DNA of 64,000 nucleotides. Source: Roseivivax sediminis (GTDB taxonomy: Bacteria > Pseudomonadota > Alphaproteobacteria > Rhodobacterales > Rhodobacteraceae). The position numbers and the translations under genes are program-made. Location: contig NZ_FOMS01000007.1 of NCBI RefSeq assembly GCF_900112685.1, forward strand, positions 62,001 to 126,000, in the 5' to 3' direction. Below the pieces are notes generated by a model. It was not told the origin of the DNA. It saw only the letters and a list, made by a program, of their open reading frames with translations, and did no database searches. Positions 33,925 through 44,278 of the stretch are shown here, in pieces; position 1 is the first letter of the stretch, and each line of letters opens with the position of its first letter.

Positions 33925-36291
33925 TCAGCCCTGCATCGCCGCCCAGACGCGGTTCGGCGTCGCCGGCATGTCGATATGGGTCACATGGGTGAACCCGCCC
34001 GAATGCAGCGCGTCGATCACCGCGTTGATCACCGATGGCGGCGAGCCGATGGCGCCCGCCTCGCCGCAGCCCTTCACTCCCAGAGGGTTGTGCGTGCACG
34101 GCGTCTGGCAGGAATGGTCGACAGTCACCATCGGCACGTTGTCCGCCCGCGGCATCGCGTAGTCCATGTAGGAGGCCGACAGAAGCTGCCCGGTCTCGTC
34201 GTAGACGCAGTTCTCGAGCAGCGCCTGCCCGATCCCCTGCGCGACGCCGCCATGGACCTGCCCCTCGACGATCATCGGGTTGATGACGTTGCCGAAATCG
34301 TCCGCCGCCGCAAAACGCTCCACCGTCACATGGCCGGTCTCGGGGTCGACCTCCACCTCGCAGCAATAGGCGCCCGAGGGATAGGTGAAGTTCGACGGAT
34401 CGTAGAACGCCGTCTCCTCCAGCCCCGGCTCGATATCCTCGAGCGGGTAGTTGTGCGGCACGTAGGCGGCGAGGCAGACATCCCCCCAGGCCACCGACTT
34501 GTCGGTCCCCGCGACCGAGAACGCGCCGTCCTTGAGCTCGATATCGGCCTCGGCCGCCTCCATCAGGTGCGCCGCGATCTTCTTGGCCTTGTTGATGATC
34601 TTCTCGGTCGCCCGGACCATGGCGCTGCCGCCCACGGCAATGGAGCGCGACCCGTAGGTGCCCATGCCCATCGGCGTGTTGGCGGTGTCGCCGTGCACGA
34701 TGTCGACCTGATCCTCGGGAATGCCGAGCATCTCGGCCACCACCTGCGGGAAGGACGTCTCGTGCCCCTGCCCGTGGGAATGCGAGCCGGTCATCACCGA
34801 AATCGAGCCGGTCGCGTTCACCCGCACCGTCGCGCTTTCATACAGGCCCGCGCGCGCCCCGAGCTGCCCGACGAGGTTCGACGGCGCGATGCCGCAGGCC
34901 TCGATGTAGCAGTTGATCCCGAGCCCGCGCAGCTTGCCCTTCGCCTCGCTTTCGGCGCGGCGCTTGTCGAAGCCGGCGAGGTCCGCGATCTCCTCGAGCT
35001 TGTCCAGCGTCGCGTTGTAATCGCCGGTGTCGTATTCGACGGCGACGGGCGTCGCGTAGGGAAACTCGGTGATGAAGTTCTGCCGGCGCAGCGCCATCGG
35101 ATCGACGCCGCGCTCGCGCGCCGCCTTGTCGATGACCCGCTCGAGCTGGTAGGTCGCCTCTGGCCGGCCTGCGCCGCGATAGGCGTCCACCGGCACGGTG
35201 TTGGTGAACACCGCCTTCACGTTCACGTAGATCAGCGGCGTCTTGTAATTGCCGGCCATCAGCGTGCCGTGCAGCCATGTCGGCACCGAAGGCGCGAAGG
35301 TCGACAGGTACGCGCCCATGTTGGCGTAGGTCTCGGTCCGCAGCGCGGTGAAGTTGTTCTCCGCATCCATCGCCAGTTCGATCTTGGTGACGTGGTCGCG
35401 CCCGTGCGCATCCGACATGAACGCCTCGCCCCGCGTCGACGTCCACTTGACCGGGCGTTTGATCTGCCGGGCGGCGAAGGTGCAGAACGCCTCCTCGGCG
35501 TAGTGGAAGATCTTCGTGCCGAAGCCGCCGCCCACGTCCGGCGCGACCACGCGCAGCTTGTGCTCGGGGATGCCGAGCACGAAGGCACCCATCAGGAGCC
35601 GGATCACGTGCGGGTTCTGCGAGGTGGTGTAGAGCGTCGACATGTCATCCGCGCGGCTGTAATCGCCCACCGCCACGCGCGGCTCCATCGGGTTGGCGAC
35701 GAGGCGGTTGTTCACCAGCTCCAGCGTGGTGACATGTGCGGCCTCCTGGATCGCCTTGTCGACGGCCTCGCGGTTTTCCTCCACAAAGCCCCAGTCGTAG
35801 CAGAGGTTGGTGCCGAGATCATCGTGCACCAGTGTATCGGACGAAGCCACCGCCTGCTTCATGTCGACCACGGCGGGCAGATCCGAGATGTCGGCGACCA
35901 CGGCGTCCGCGGCGTCGCGCGCCTCCTGCAGGCTCTCAGCGACGACGGCGGCGATCGGATCGCCCACGTGGCGCACCTTGCCCTGCGCGAGCACGGGATG
36001 CGGCGGCTCCTTCATCGGCTCGCCGTGGCGGTCGGTGATCTGCCAGCCGCAGGGGATCGAGCCGACCCCTTCGAAATCCTTGCCGGTGAAGACGCGGATG
36101 ACGCCCGGCATCGCCTCGGCCTCGGCCGTGTCGACGCCGTTCAGCGTGCCGTGCGCAACGTCCGAGCGGACGAAGGCCACGTAGGCCTGCCCCCAGACGT
36201 TCACGTCGTCGGTGTAATTCCCGGCGCCGGTCAGGAAGCGCACGTCCTCCCGGCGCTTCGTGCTGGCTCCGATGCCATGATCCTTCGGCAT
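33925..36291 (-). CDS. coxL: Form II CO dehydrogenase-like large subunit (molybdopterin)
   Basis: This 788-aa catalytic subunit of the xanthine oxidase family binds the Mo-cytosine-dinucleotide cofactor. The active-site loop near residue 370 reads [19 protein letters not shown] is the form II signature, whereas true CO-oxidising form I enzymes carry [35 protein letters not shown] and [12 protein letters not shown] are the cofactor- and substrate-site motifs, with the catalytic Glu in the last. The substrate is probably an aldehyde or heterocycle; CO oxidation should not be assumed. It partners coxM and coxS here. Confidence 0.92.
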   Translation of the reverse strand: MPKDHGIGASTKRREDVRFLTGAGNYTDDVNVWGQAYVAFVRSDVAHGTLNGVDTAEAEAMPGVIRVFTGKDFEGVGSIPCGWQITDRHGEPMKEPPHPVLAQGKVRHVGDPIAAVVAESLQEARDAADAVVADISDLPAVVDMKQAVASSDTLVHDDLGTNLCYDWGFVEENREAVDKAIQEAAHVTTLELVNNRLVANPMEPRVAVGDYSRADDMSTLYTTSQNPHVIRLLMGAFVLGIPEHKLRVVAPDVGGGFGTKIFHYAEEAFCTFAARQIKRPVKWTSTRGEAFMSDAHGRDHVTKIELAMDAENNFTALRTETYANMGAYLSTFAPSVPTWLHGTLMAGNYKTPLIYVNVKAVFTNTVPVDAYRGAGRPEATYQLERVIDKAARERGVDPMALRRQNFITEFPYATPVAVEYDTGDYNATLDKLEEIADLAGFDKRRAESEAKGKLRGLGINCYIEACGIAPSNLVGQLGARAGLYESATVRVNATGSISVMTGSHSHGQGHETSFPQVVAEMLGIPEDQVDIVHGDTANTPMGMGTYGSRSIAVGGSAMVRATEKIINKAKKIAAHLMEAAEADIELKDGAFSVAGTDKSVAWGDVCLAAYVPHNYPLEDIEPGLEETAFYDPSNFTYPSGAYCCEVEVDPETGHVTVERFAAADDFGNVINPMIVEGQVHGGVAQGIGQALLENCVYDETGQLLSASYMDYAMPRADNVPMVTVDHSCQTPCTHNPLGVKGCGEAGAIGSPPSVINAVIDALHSGGFTHVTHIDMPATPNRVWAAMQG

Positions 36292-36371
36292 GTGGCTTGT
36301 CCTCCCTGGGGTGGCGGGCGCGCCGCCTCTATTCGACCGGTGGGCGGATCGCCCACCCTACTTGGCCGGAA

Positions 36372-36857
36372 TCACTCGGCGGCGACGGTGGCGACGTCCT
36401 GACCGGACGCGGCCATGATCGCCTTGACGATGTTGTGGTAGCCCGTGCAGCGGCATATGTTGCCCTGCAGCCAGTGGCGGACCTCGGCCTCGGTCGGCTT
36501 GGGGTTCTCCTTCAGGAGCGAGGCCGCCGACATCACCATGCCCGGCGTGCAGAAGCCGCATTGCAGGCCATGATGGTCCTGGAACGCCTGCTGGATCACG
36601 TTGAGCGAGCCGTCCGCGTTCGCCACACCCTCGATCGTGGTGACCTCCGCGCCCTCGGCCTCGGCCGCGAACATGGAGCACGCCTTCACAAGCTCGCCGT
36701 TCACATGCACGCAGCAGGCGCCGCACTGACTGGTGTCGCAGCCCACATGCGTGCCGGTCAGGCGCAGCTGCTCGCGCAGGAACTCCACCAGAAGCTCGTT
36801 GCCCCGCACGGCCCGGCGCACGGACTTGCCGTTCACCGTCATCGTCACCTCGGTCAT
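36372..36857 (-). CDS. coxS: CO dehydrogenase-like [2Fe-2S] small subunit
   Basis: This 161-aa protein carries two iron-sulfur clusters. The N-terminal plant-type ferredoxin domain has [22 protein letters not shown] (about 40-61). The C-terminal helical domain has [10 protein letters not shown] and [10 protein letters not shown] (about 99-138). It transfers electrons from the molybdenum centre to FAD. Length and Cys spacing are normal. It lies between coxG and coxL in the same operon. Confidence 0.95.
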   Translation of the reverse strand: MTEVTMTVNGKSVRRAVRGNELLVEFLREQLRLTGTHVGCDTSQCGACCVHVNGELVKACSMFAAEAEGAEVTTIEGVANADGSLNVIQQAFQDHHGLQCGFCTPGMVMSAASLLKENPKPTEAEVRHWLQGNICRCTGYHNIVKAIMAASGQDVATVAAE

Positions 36858-36943
36858 GCCTTCCTCCCAGATTGGATAGCGTTCAATGCTGTCTCGTCAG
36901 TCACTTGGCCCGGGGCGCCCCCGGCCTGTCAAGGCGGCGCGGC

Positions 36944-37471
36944 TCAGCCGGAGATCTTCCGCCGGAACCAGCCCTTCTTGGCCTCGCCGGGGGTCTCCTC
37001 CGCCTCGGGCGCCTCGGCCTCGTCGGCGGGGCCCTCGATCGCTTCCTGCAGGCGGGTGAAGAACTGGTCGGCCATCTTCTTGGCAAAACCGTCGATGATG
37101 CGGGAGCCGAGTTGCGCGAGCTTGCCGCCCACCTTCGCGTCGACGTCGTAGGAAAGCTTCGTCACGCCCTCCCCGGCCTCCTCGAGCCGCACCGCCGCGC
37201 TGCCCTTGGCAAAGCCCGCGGCGCCGCCCTTGCCCTCGCCCGAAAGCGTCAGGGAATTGGGCTTGTCCATATCGGAGACGGTCACCTGGCCCTTGAAGGT
37301 CGCCTTCACCGGGCCGACCTTCTGCACCACCGTCGCCTCGTAGCCGTCCTCGGGCGTGCCGGTCAGCTCCTGGCAGCCGGGCACGCAGGCCTGAAGCACG
37401 TCGGGGCTCAGGATCGCGGCCCAGACCGTTTCCCGGTCCGCCTGGATCTCACGGGTGTCGCTCATCTGCAT
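36944..37471 (-). CDS. coxG: CoxG-like SRPBCC protein
   Basis: This 175-aa protein starts at 37471 (AGAGGA eight bases upstream); a second ATG lies two codons later. It has the CoxG pattern: REIQADRETVWAAILSPDVLQACVPGCQEL, AFKGQ-like segment ATFKGQVTVSDM, and GKLAQLGSRIIDGFAKKMADQFF. The C-terminal tail is acidic and ends in a Trp-Phe-Arg-Arg motif. CoxG proteins have a START-like lipid-binding fold and in CO-oxidising bacteria help anchor CoxSLM to the membrane or deliver quinone. It leads the operon. Confidence 0.9.
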   Translation of the reverse strand: MQMSDTREIQADRETVWAAILSPDVLQACVPGCQELTGTPEDGYEATVVQKVGPVKATFKGQVTVSDMDKPNSLTLSGEGKGGAAGFAKGSAAVRLEEAGEGVTKLSYDVDAKVGGKLAQLGSRIIDGFAKKMADQFFTRLQEAIEGPADEAEAPEAEETPGEAKKGWFRRKISG

Positions 37472-37658
37472 GGGGATGTCCTCTCCGGGTCCTTGGGCCG
37501 CACGTTAGGGGCGCGGCGGATGGGGCGAAATAGGACCATTCTCCTAGACGCGCCGGGCGAGCGCCAGCCCCCGATCCGACCGGGTCCGACGATGGTGGGC
37601 ATTTGCCGCCGCGCGCGCGGGCCTCTAGTGTCGCCGCAAGAAAGCGGGGAGGACAGCG

Positions 37659-38381
37659 ATGAGCGAAGGACTGCGCGTGGCGGACGTGACCTTCCGCTAC
37701 GGCGCGAAGACGGCGCTGGAGGAGGTGTCCTTCGACATCGCGCCGGGGCGGTTCGCGGCGCTCCTCGGCCCCAACGGCGCGGGCAAGTCGACGCTCTTTG
37801 GGTTGCTCACACGGCTTTTCACCACGGCCGAGGGCCGGATCGAGGTCGCCGGCCACGACATCGCCCGCGCGCCGCGCGCCGCGCTCGCGCGCATGGGCGT
37901 GGTGTTCCAGTCGCCGACGCTCGACCAGGACCTGACGATCCGCCAGAACCTCGGCTACTTCGCCGCCCTGCACGGGCTGTCGGGCGCCGAGGCGCGCGGG
38001 CGCATCGACGCCGCGCTCGACCGGCTGGCGATCGCCGAGCGTGCGGGAGAACGGGTGCGCGACCTCAACGGCGGCCACAAGCGCCGCACGGAGATCGCCC
38101 GGGCGCTGATCCATGCCCCCTCGGTGCTGCTGCTGGACGAGGCGACCGTCGGCCTCGACGCCGCCTCGCGGCAGGCGATCACCGATCACGTGCACCGGCT
38201 CTGCGCCGAGGACGGGCTCACCGTGCTCTGGGCCACGCACCTGACCGACGAGGTGCGCGACAGCGACCGGCTGGTGGTGCTGCACCGCGGCCGCGTCTTG
38301 GCGGACGGCGAATGCGGCGCGCTGCGCGGGGACGCGCCGCTCAAGGACTATTTCCTCACCGCGACCGGGGCGCCCGCATGA
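37659..38381 (+). CDS. ABC-2-type exporter ATPase (alcohol-catabolism-associated, PedC-system-like)
   Basis: This 240-aa ATPase has Walker A GPNGAGKST (near 39), Q-loop VVFQSPTLDQDLT and Walker B VLLLDEATVGLD. The altered signature LNGGHKRRTEIARAL replaces LSGGQ. That LNGGH form is, as I recall, the mark of the PQQ-dependent-alcohol-catabolism ABC ATPase family found beside the permease type encoded next. It is coupled to the permease by a 4-bp overlap. No PQQ, quinoprotein or cytochrome c genes are in the window, so its usual partners are missing locally. Confidence 0.82.
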   Translation: MSEGLRVADVTFRYGAKTALEEVSFDIAPGRFAALLGPNGAGKSTLFGLLTRLFTTAEGRIEVAGHDIARAPRAALARMGVVFQSPTLDQDLTIRQNLGYFAALHGLSGAEARGRIDAALDRLAIAERAGERVRDLNGGHKRRTEIARALIHAPSVLLLDEATVGLDAASRQAITDHVHRLCAEDGLTVLWATHLTDEVRDSDRLVVLHRGRVLADGECGALRGDAPLKDYFLTATGAPA

Positions 38382-39169
38382 GGCCCTACCTGATCGCGCT
38401 GCGCGCCATCGTCCTGCGCGAGGCGCTGCGCTTCGTGCACCAGCGCGAACGCTTCCTCGCCGCGCTCGTGCGCCCGCTGGTGTGGCTGCTGGTCTTCGCC
38501 GCCGGCTTCCGAGCCGCGCTGGGGCTGTCGATCATCCCGCCGTACCAGACCTACATCACCTACGAGACCTACATCGTGCCGGGCCTGTGCGGCATGATCC
38601 TTCTGTTTAACGGCATGCAAAGCTCGCTCAGCCTCGTCTACGACCGCGAGACCGGATCCATGCGGCTCCTGCTGACGGCGCCGCTGCCGCGCGGGTGGCT
38701 CCTCTTCTGCAAGCTCCTCGGCTCCACCGCCATCGGCATCCTGCAGGTCTATGCGTTCCTCTTCATCGCCTGGCTCTTCGACATAGAGATGCGCCCCCTC
38801 GGCTACCTAACGGCGCTGCCGGCGCTGCTCCTGTCGGGGCTGATGCTGGGCGCGCTGGGGCTCGCCATCTCGTCCTTCATCAAGCAGCTGGAGAACTTCG
38901 CGGGCGTGATGAATTTCGTCATCTTCCCGATGTTCTTCCTGTCCACCGCGCTCTACCCGCTGTGGAAGATGCAGGAGAGTTCGAGCCTCCTGCGCGATAT
39001 CTGCGCGGCGAACCCGTTCACCCATGCGGTCGAGCTGATCCGCTTCGCGCTCTACACCAGCTGGAACGGCTGGGCGCTCTTGTGGGTGGCGCTGTCGCTC
39101 GCCGTCTTCCTGGCGCTGGCGCTCTGGGGGTACGATCCGGCGCGGAGCCTCGTGCGACGGAAGGGCTGA
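38378..39169 (+). CDS. ABC-2-type permease (PedC-like)
   Basis: This 263-aa permease starts at 38378 in an ATGA overlap. It has six membrane spans with the ABC-2 layout: REALRFVHQRERFLAALVRPLVW, YETYIVPGLCGMILLFNGMQSS, YDRETGSMRLLLTAPLPRGWLL and the conserved NFVIFPMFFLSTALYPLW. Homologues sit in PQQ-dependent alcohol/aldehyde catabolic clusters. With the ATPase it should export an unknown compound. It is followed by a large inverted repeat at 39214-39277. Confidence 0.88.
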   Translation: MRPYLIALRAIVLREALRFVHQRERFLAALVRPLVWLLVFAAGFRAALGLSIIPPYQTYITYETYIVPGLCGMILLFNGMQSSLSLVYDRETGSMRLLLTAPLPRGWLLFCKLLGSTAIGILQVYAFLFIAWLFDIEMRPLGYLTALPALLLSGLMLGALGLAISSFIKQLENFAGVMNFVIFPMFFLSTALYPLWKMQESSSLLRDICAANPFTHAVELIRFALYTSWNGWALLWVALSLAVFLALALWGYDPARSLVRRKG

Positions 39170-39213
39170 GTCCCCGGGCCGCGCGCCCGGCCCCGCCCCG
39201 GGCGCCTCCGGCG

Positions 39214-39277
39214 GGAGTATTTGCGGGCCCAAAGAAGCCAGCCCCGCGCCCGGTCTTCTTTGGGCTTCAAATACTCC
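39214..39277. terminator. Large inverted repeat between convergent genes
   Basis: GGAGTATTTG (39214-39223) pairs with CAAATACTCC (39268-39277), and GCCCAAAGAAG (39227-39237) pairs with CTTCTTTGGGC (39255-39265). The loop is 17 bases. It lies between the permease (ends 39169) and the convergent aminotransferase (ends 39313), and probably terminates both. The right arm belongs to the dispersed repeat also found at 33863. Confidence 0.75.
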
Positions 39278-39300
39278 GGGGGTGTGGGGGCTGGCCCCCA
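39253..39300. repeat. Dispersed intergenic repeat, copy 2
   Basis: This copy reads CTTCTTTGGGCTT, CAAATACTCCGGGGG and GTGTGGGGGCTGGCCCCCAC, parallel to copy 1 at 33863-33914. The CTGGCCCC end can form its own small hairpin. Orientation relative to the plus strand is the same in both copies. Confidence 0.75.
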
Positions 39301-39312
39301 CGCACGGCGCCG

Positions 39313-40437
39313 TCAGAGCGCCGCGTCGAAAGCCCGCTCCAGCCGTGCCACCGTGCCCTTCACGTCCCGCAGCTTGTCGAGCCCGAAGAGCCCCAGCCGG
39401 AAGGTCGAAAAGCCCTCGGGCTCGCCCACCTGCAGCGGCACGCCCGCCGCGATCTGCGTGCCCGCCGCCGCGAAGGCCCGGCCCGACTGTACCTCGGGAT
39501 CGGCGGTGTAGCTCACCACCACGCCGGGCGCGCCGTAGCCCTCGGCCGCGACCGAGGTCGCGCCGCGCTCAGCCAGCGCCGCGCGGACCTGCGCGCCGAG
39601 GTCGAACTGCGCCTCGCGCGCGGCGGCGAAACCGAAGTCGCGGGTCTCCACCATGGCATCGCGGAAGGCGCGCAGCCCGTCGGTCGGCATCGTCGCGTGG
39701 TAGGCGTGCCCGCCCCCTTCGTAGGCCGCCATGATCGCGCGCCATTTCTTCAGGTCGAGCGAATAGGAGTTGGAGGCCGTCTCCTCCAGCCGCGCGGCGG
39801 CACGCTCCGACAACATCACCAGACCGGCCGACGGCGTCGCCGACCACCCCTTCTGCGGCGCGGAGATCAGCACGTCGACGCCGGTCGCCGCCATGTCGAC
39901 CCAAGCGCAGCCTGATGCGATGCAGTCCAGCACCATCAGCGCGTCAACCTCGTGCGCCGCCGCGGCAAGGCGTGTGACGTATTCGTCCGGCAGGATGATT
40001 CCCGCCGACGTCTCCACATGCGGGGCGAAGACCACCTGCGGCCTCGTCTCGGCGATGGCCGCCTCGACCTCCTCGATCGGCGCGGGGGCGAACGGCGCTT
40101 GCGGCGTGTTGCCGGTCTGGCGCGCGTTCATAACGGTGACGTCGCCACCGAAGCCCCCGGCCTCGAAAATCTGGCTCCAGCGATAGGAGAACCAGCCGTT
40201 GCGCACCACCAGCATGTCGGCGCCCTGGCCGAACTGGCGCGCGACGGCCTCCATCGCGTAGGTGCCGCCGCCGGGCACCACGGCGACGGAGTGCGCGCCG
40301 TAGACCTCGCGCAGCATCGACGAGACGTCGCGCATCACCTGCTGGAACGCGGCCGACATGTGGTTGAGCGCGCGGTCGGTGAACACCACCGAGAATTCGT
40401 CGAGCCCGCCGGGATCGACATTGTCGAGCAAAGCCAT
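39313..40437 (-). CDS. Class V PLP-dependent aminotransferase (alanine-glyoxylate type)
   Basis: This 374-aa enzyme starts at 40437 with GGAGGT upstream; the open frame extends to 40557 without a site. It has the class V layout: AVVPGGGTYAMEAVARQF, VFAPHVETSAGIILPDEY, LVLDCIASGCAW-like strand, and the PLP Lys in SAPQKGWSATPSAGLVML (near residue 200). It resembles serine/alanine-glyoxylate aminotransferases, some of which are PucG-like ureidoglycine aminotransferases. The neighbouring Lrp/AsnC regulator gene ends 177 bp upstream on the same strand, which suggests amino-acid control. Substrates are unproven. Confidence 0.87.
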   Translation of the reverse strand: MALLDNVDPGGLDEFSVVFTDRALNHMSAAFQQVMRDVSSMLREVYGAHSVAVVPGGGTYAMEAVARQFGQGADMLVVRNGWFSYRWSQIFEAGGFGGDVTVMNARQTGNTPQAPFAPAPIEEVEAAIAETRPQVVFAPHVETSAGIILPDEYVTRLAAAAHEVDALMVLDCIASGCAWVDMAATGVDVLISAPQKGWSATPSAGLVMLSERAAARLEETASNSYSLDLKKWRAIMAAYEGGGHAYHATMPTDGLRAFRDAMVETRDFGFAAAREAQFDLGAQVRAALAERGATSVAAEGYGAPGVVVSYTADPEVQSGRAFAAAGTQIAAGVPLQVGEPEGFSTFRLGLFGLDKLRDVKGTVARLERAFDAAL

Positions 40438-40613
40438 GAACACCTCCGTTTGGGTCCCGCAACGGGCGGGATGGTCGCGTTCGACGTACCGCCCCGGCCC
40501 GCCGGGTCCAAGAGCAAGCGCCGCCTGGGCGCGCCCGAAATGCCGCGGCCGCGCCACAGGGACGAGAATTCGTTTCCGATCGGCACGTCGCCCCGAGAGG
40601 ACCGTCCCCTTCG

Positions 40614-41069
40614 TCAGAGCGGGCCGGGCCGCCGCTCCTCCGACAGAAGAACGTTCGCGTCGAGGCTGCCGACCCCCGGCAGCGCCATGATCCGGCGCCG
40701 CAGCACCCGCTCGAAATCCGGGATGTCGCGGGCGACGACGCGGAGGCGGTAATCGTACATGCCAAGGACGTGTTCCACCGTCTGCACCTCGGGGATCGCC
40801 TGCACCGCGCGTTCGAAATCACCGAGGCTCGCCCGCCCCTTGGTGGCCAGCTTGACGCCCAGGAACACCGTGACGCCGAGGCCAAGCGCCGCGGTGTCGA
40901 GTTCCAGCCGCCGGCCGCGGAAGACGCCCGCCTCCTCCAGCCGCTTGATGCGCCGCCAGGCGGCGGGCTGCGACAGTCCCAGTTGCCGGCCGAGCGCGCC
41001 GGCCGAGAGCGTGGCGTCCTCCGCCAGCGCGCGGATCAGCGCGCGGTCGGTGTCGTCGAGGTCGATCAT
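40614..41069 (-). CDS. Lrp/AsnC-family regulator (downstream of pair)
   Basis: This 151-aa regulator has the N-terminal helix-turn-helix (LDDTDRALIRALAED, LSAGALGRQLGLSQPAAWRRIKRLEE, residues 3-47) and the C-terminal RAM domain (VTVFLGVKL, IPEVQTVEHVLGMYDYRLRVVARD). It overlaps a second Lrp/AsnC gene by 4 bp, so the two are probably co-translated and may form a heteromer. Both are divergent from ilvC, which they may regulate in response to a branched-chain or other amino acid. Confidence 0.92.
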   Translation of the reverse strand: MIDLDDTDRALIRALAEDATLSAGALGRQLGLSQPAAWRRIKRLEEAGVFRGRRLELDTAALGLGVTVFLGVKLATKGRASLGDFERAVQAIPEVQTVEHVLGMYDYRLRVVARDIPDFERVLRRRIMALPGVGSLDANVLLSEERRPGPL

Positions 41070-41521
41070 ATCGGCAGCGTCTCGTCGCTTTTCAGCCGCG
41101 CGACATGCATCAGCGCCTCCACGTCGGTCATGTGCGGCAGCGCCAGGATCCGGTCGCGGTAGAGCGTCTGGTAATGCGCAAGGTCCCGCGCGATCACCAG
41201 AAGCCGCGCGTCGACCTGGCCGAGGAAGGTCTGGATCTCCAGCACCTCGGGCACCTTGCGGGCCTCGGCCTGAAACTCCTCGAATGCGCGCGGCGCGCTC
41301 TTGTCCAGGGTCACGCGCAGCGACACCTCGACCGAGTAGCCGAGCGCCTGCCAGTCGATCACGCCGCGCACCGCGCGCAGCACGCCGCGCGCGCGCAGCC
41401 GGTCGAGCCGTCGCGACAGGGTCGTCGCCGTCACGCCGCAGCGCGTCGCAAGCTCCGCCAGCCCGTCGCCGGGCGCGGACTGGTACTGGCGCAGGATGCG
41501 GCGGTCTGTATCGTCGAGCAT
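41066..41521 (-). CDS. Lrp/AsnC-family regulator (upstream of pair)
   Basis: This 151-aa regulator starts at 41521 (MLDDTDRRILRQYQSAPGDG); an open frame to 41584 is not supported. The helix-turn-helix is CGVTATTLSRRLDRLRARGV (about 27-46) and the RAM domain includes VPEVLEIQTFLGQVDARLLVIARD. It is a distant paralogue of the gene it overlaps. It is separated from ilvC by 132 bp of divergent promoter DNA with an AT-rich core near 41580-41605, the natural place for Lrp binding. Confidence 0.92.
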   Translation of the reverse strand: MLDDTDRRILRQYQSAPGDGLAELATRCGVTATTLSRRLDRLRARGVLRAVRGVIDWQALGYSVEVSLRVTLDKSAPRAFEEFQAEARKVPEVLEIQTFLGQVDARLLVIARDLAHYQTLYRDRILALPHMTDVEALMHVARLKSDETLPI

Positions 41522-41554
41522 GAATCCTGCACTAAGACGCCGACGGGCGAATGA

Positions 41555-42676
<1,122 letters not shown>

Positions 42677-42683
42677 AGCCCGC

Positions 42684-42711
42684 TGCCGGCGCCGCGCGAG
42701 CGGCGCCGGCA
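42684..42711 (+). terminator. Hairpin terminator after ilvC
   Basis: TGCCGGCGCCGC and GCGGCGCCGGCA form a perfect 12-bp stem capped by a GCGA (GNRA) tetraloop, starting 8 bases after the ilvC stop codon. No T-run follows. Confidence 0.7.
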
Positions 42712-42909
42712 CATCTGGCCGCCATCGGCCCCTTGGGTTGTCCGTCGCTGGCGCGAATCCGCTCGACTTGCACAATTTGTGAGCGACAATCGGCACGTCG
42801 CACCCCCACCGTCAGATTATTCTCAAGGGCCGGGCACTTTTTCGTGCGTGGCGCATTGGCTTCTGGACTCGTCGCGCGCCCCGCCACGCGCGCGCCCAAG
42901 GAGACAACC

Positions 42910-44148
42910 ATGCGCCTGACACTGCTCGACGGATTCCGGGGGTTCTTCCTCCTGTTCATGATGATAGCCCATACGACCGGGCAGTTCTGGTCGATCCCCG
43001 GGTTCTACAACCACCACGCGCTCGGCTTTGTCGAGGATGCGCAGGGCTTCGTCTTCATCTCGGGCTTCGTCGTCGGGCTGGTCTACACCAAGCTGATGGA
43101 CAAGAAGGGCACCGCGGGCATGCGGATCGGCGTTTTGAAACGCATCCGCACGATCTACACCTACCAGGCCGCGATGATCCTCGGCTTCGCCGCCGCGGCG
43201 CTGGGGCTGGCCGCCTACGGCTTTGCGCCCAACGTGCTGGCGCAGTACGTGGCGCAGCCGGTGGCCTTCACCCTCGCCTCGCTGGGCCTCCTGACCGGGT
43301 CGATGCACCTGGGCATCCTCGCGCTTTACATGTGGATGATGCTGATCACGCCCCTGGCGCTCATCGCCTTCGCGCGGGGTCACGCCAAATGGGTCTTCGG
43401 GCTGAGCGCGGTGGCCTGGATCATCGCGCAGCTCGGCTATCCCGACGCGGCGCAGGCCCCGATCGAGGGCGCGCTGCGCGACATCGGCGCCGGCATCAAC
43501 ATCGGCATCTACTTCAACGTATTCGCCTGGCAGGTCATCTACTTCTTCGCGCTCTGGCTCGGCTTCCTGTTCGCGCGCGACCAGTTTGACGACACCTGGA
43601 TGAGGACACGCGCGGCGCGTCTGGGGTTCTGGGCGGCACTCGGCGGCGTGGTCATGTACGCGCTCTTCGACCGGGCGCTGAACCTGGGCTACCTGCCTCA
43701 GGAAATGCGTAGCCTTGCCTACGACCGTCTCGACCGCGGCAACATGGACTACATTTACCTGACGAACTTCGCGCTCGACCTCTACGTGGTCTCGTGGCTG
43801 CTGATCGCCGCGCCGGACAGCGGCAACCGCGTCCTGTCGCGCGTAGCGCAGGGCATCGAATGGCTGTTCACGCGCAGGCCGCTGGTGTTCCTCGGGCAGC
43901 ATTCGCTGCAGGTCTTCACCGCGCATGTGGTGATGGTCTACCTGATCATGTGGGGCATGCAGGGGCGTTCGGCCGGACCGCTCGTGTCCAACCTTGCGGT
44001 GCTCGCGTCGATCATCCCGCTCTACCTGGTGGCCTGGCTGCACGCCCGCAGCGTCGCGGCGAAGAAGGCCCGGCGGGAGCCGTCGGCCTCGCGCGGCGCA
44101 CCGGGCCTGAAAATGCCGGTGCCGGAACCCGCCGCCGCGGGGCGCTGA
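42910..44148 (+). CDS. opgC: OpgC-like membrane acyltransferase
   Basis: This 412-aa integral membrane protein starts at 42910 (AAGGAGA upstream). It has about ten spans and the OpgC opening RLTLLDGFRGFFLLFMMIAHTTGQF, with GFVFISGFVVGLVYTKL, and FLGQHSLQVFTAHVVMVYL near the C-terminus. OpgC enzymes add succinyl groups to periplasmic glucans using acyl donors across the membrane. The C-terminal tail is basic, then Pro/Ala-rich. No opgG/opgH glucan genes are in the window, so it stands alone. Another acceptor polysaccharide is possible. Confidence 0.88.
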   Translation: MRLTLLDGFRGFFLLFMMIAHTTGQFWSIPGFYNHHALGFVEDAQGFVFISGFVVGLVYTKLMDKKGTAGMRIGVLKRIRTIYTYQAAMILGFAAAALGLAAYGFAPNVLAQYVAQPVAFTLASLGLLTGSMHLGILALYMWMMLITPLALIAFARGHAKWVFGLSAVAWIIAQLGYPDAAQAPIEGALRDIGAGINIGIYFNVFAWQVIYFFALWLGFLFARDQFDDTWMRTRAARLGFWAALGGVVMYALFDRALNLGYLPQEMRSLAYDRLDRGNMDYIYLTNFALDLYVVSWLLIAAPDSGNRVLSRVAQGIEWLFTRRPLVFLGQHSLQVFTAHVVMVYLIMWGMQGRSAGPLVSNLAVLASIIPLYLVAWLHARSVAAKKARREPSASRGAPGLKMPVPEPAAAGR

Positions 44149-44191
44149 GGCGTCCGCTGCACGCGCCGAACCAGGGCTCTCTGGAAACCGA

Positions 44192-44217
44192 GGCCCTCGC
44201 TATGATCCGCGAGGGCC
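44192..44217 (+). terminator. Hairpin terminator after opgC
   Basis: GGCCCTCGC and GCGAGGGCC form a perfect 9-bp stem with an 8-base loop, followed by GCTTTCGTT. It lies 44 bp after the opgC-like stop codon. Confidence 0.75.
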
Positions 44218-44278
44218 GCTTTCGTTCGCGCACAGCGCCGCGCCTGCCGTTGCACTTTCCTCATCGTGATGAAAGTTT

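Noticed and set aside
33925-36291. True carbon monoxide dehydrogenase (form I)
   Set aside because: The active-site loop is AYRGAGR (form II), not the AYXCSFR of CO-oxidising enzymes, so CO oxidation is not claimed.
33976-36402. 808-aa open frame on the + strand opposite coxL
   Set aside because: It is an antisense by-product of third-position GC bias. The coxL frame has full molybdenum-hydroxylase motifs.
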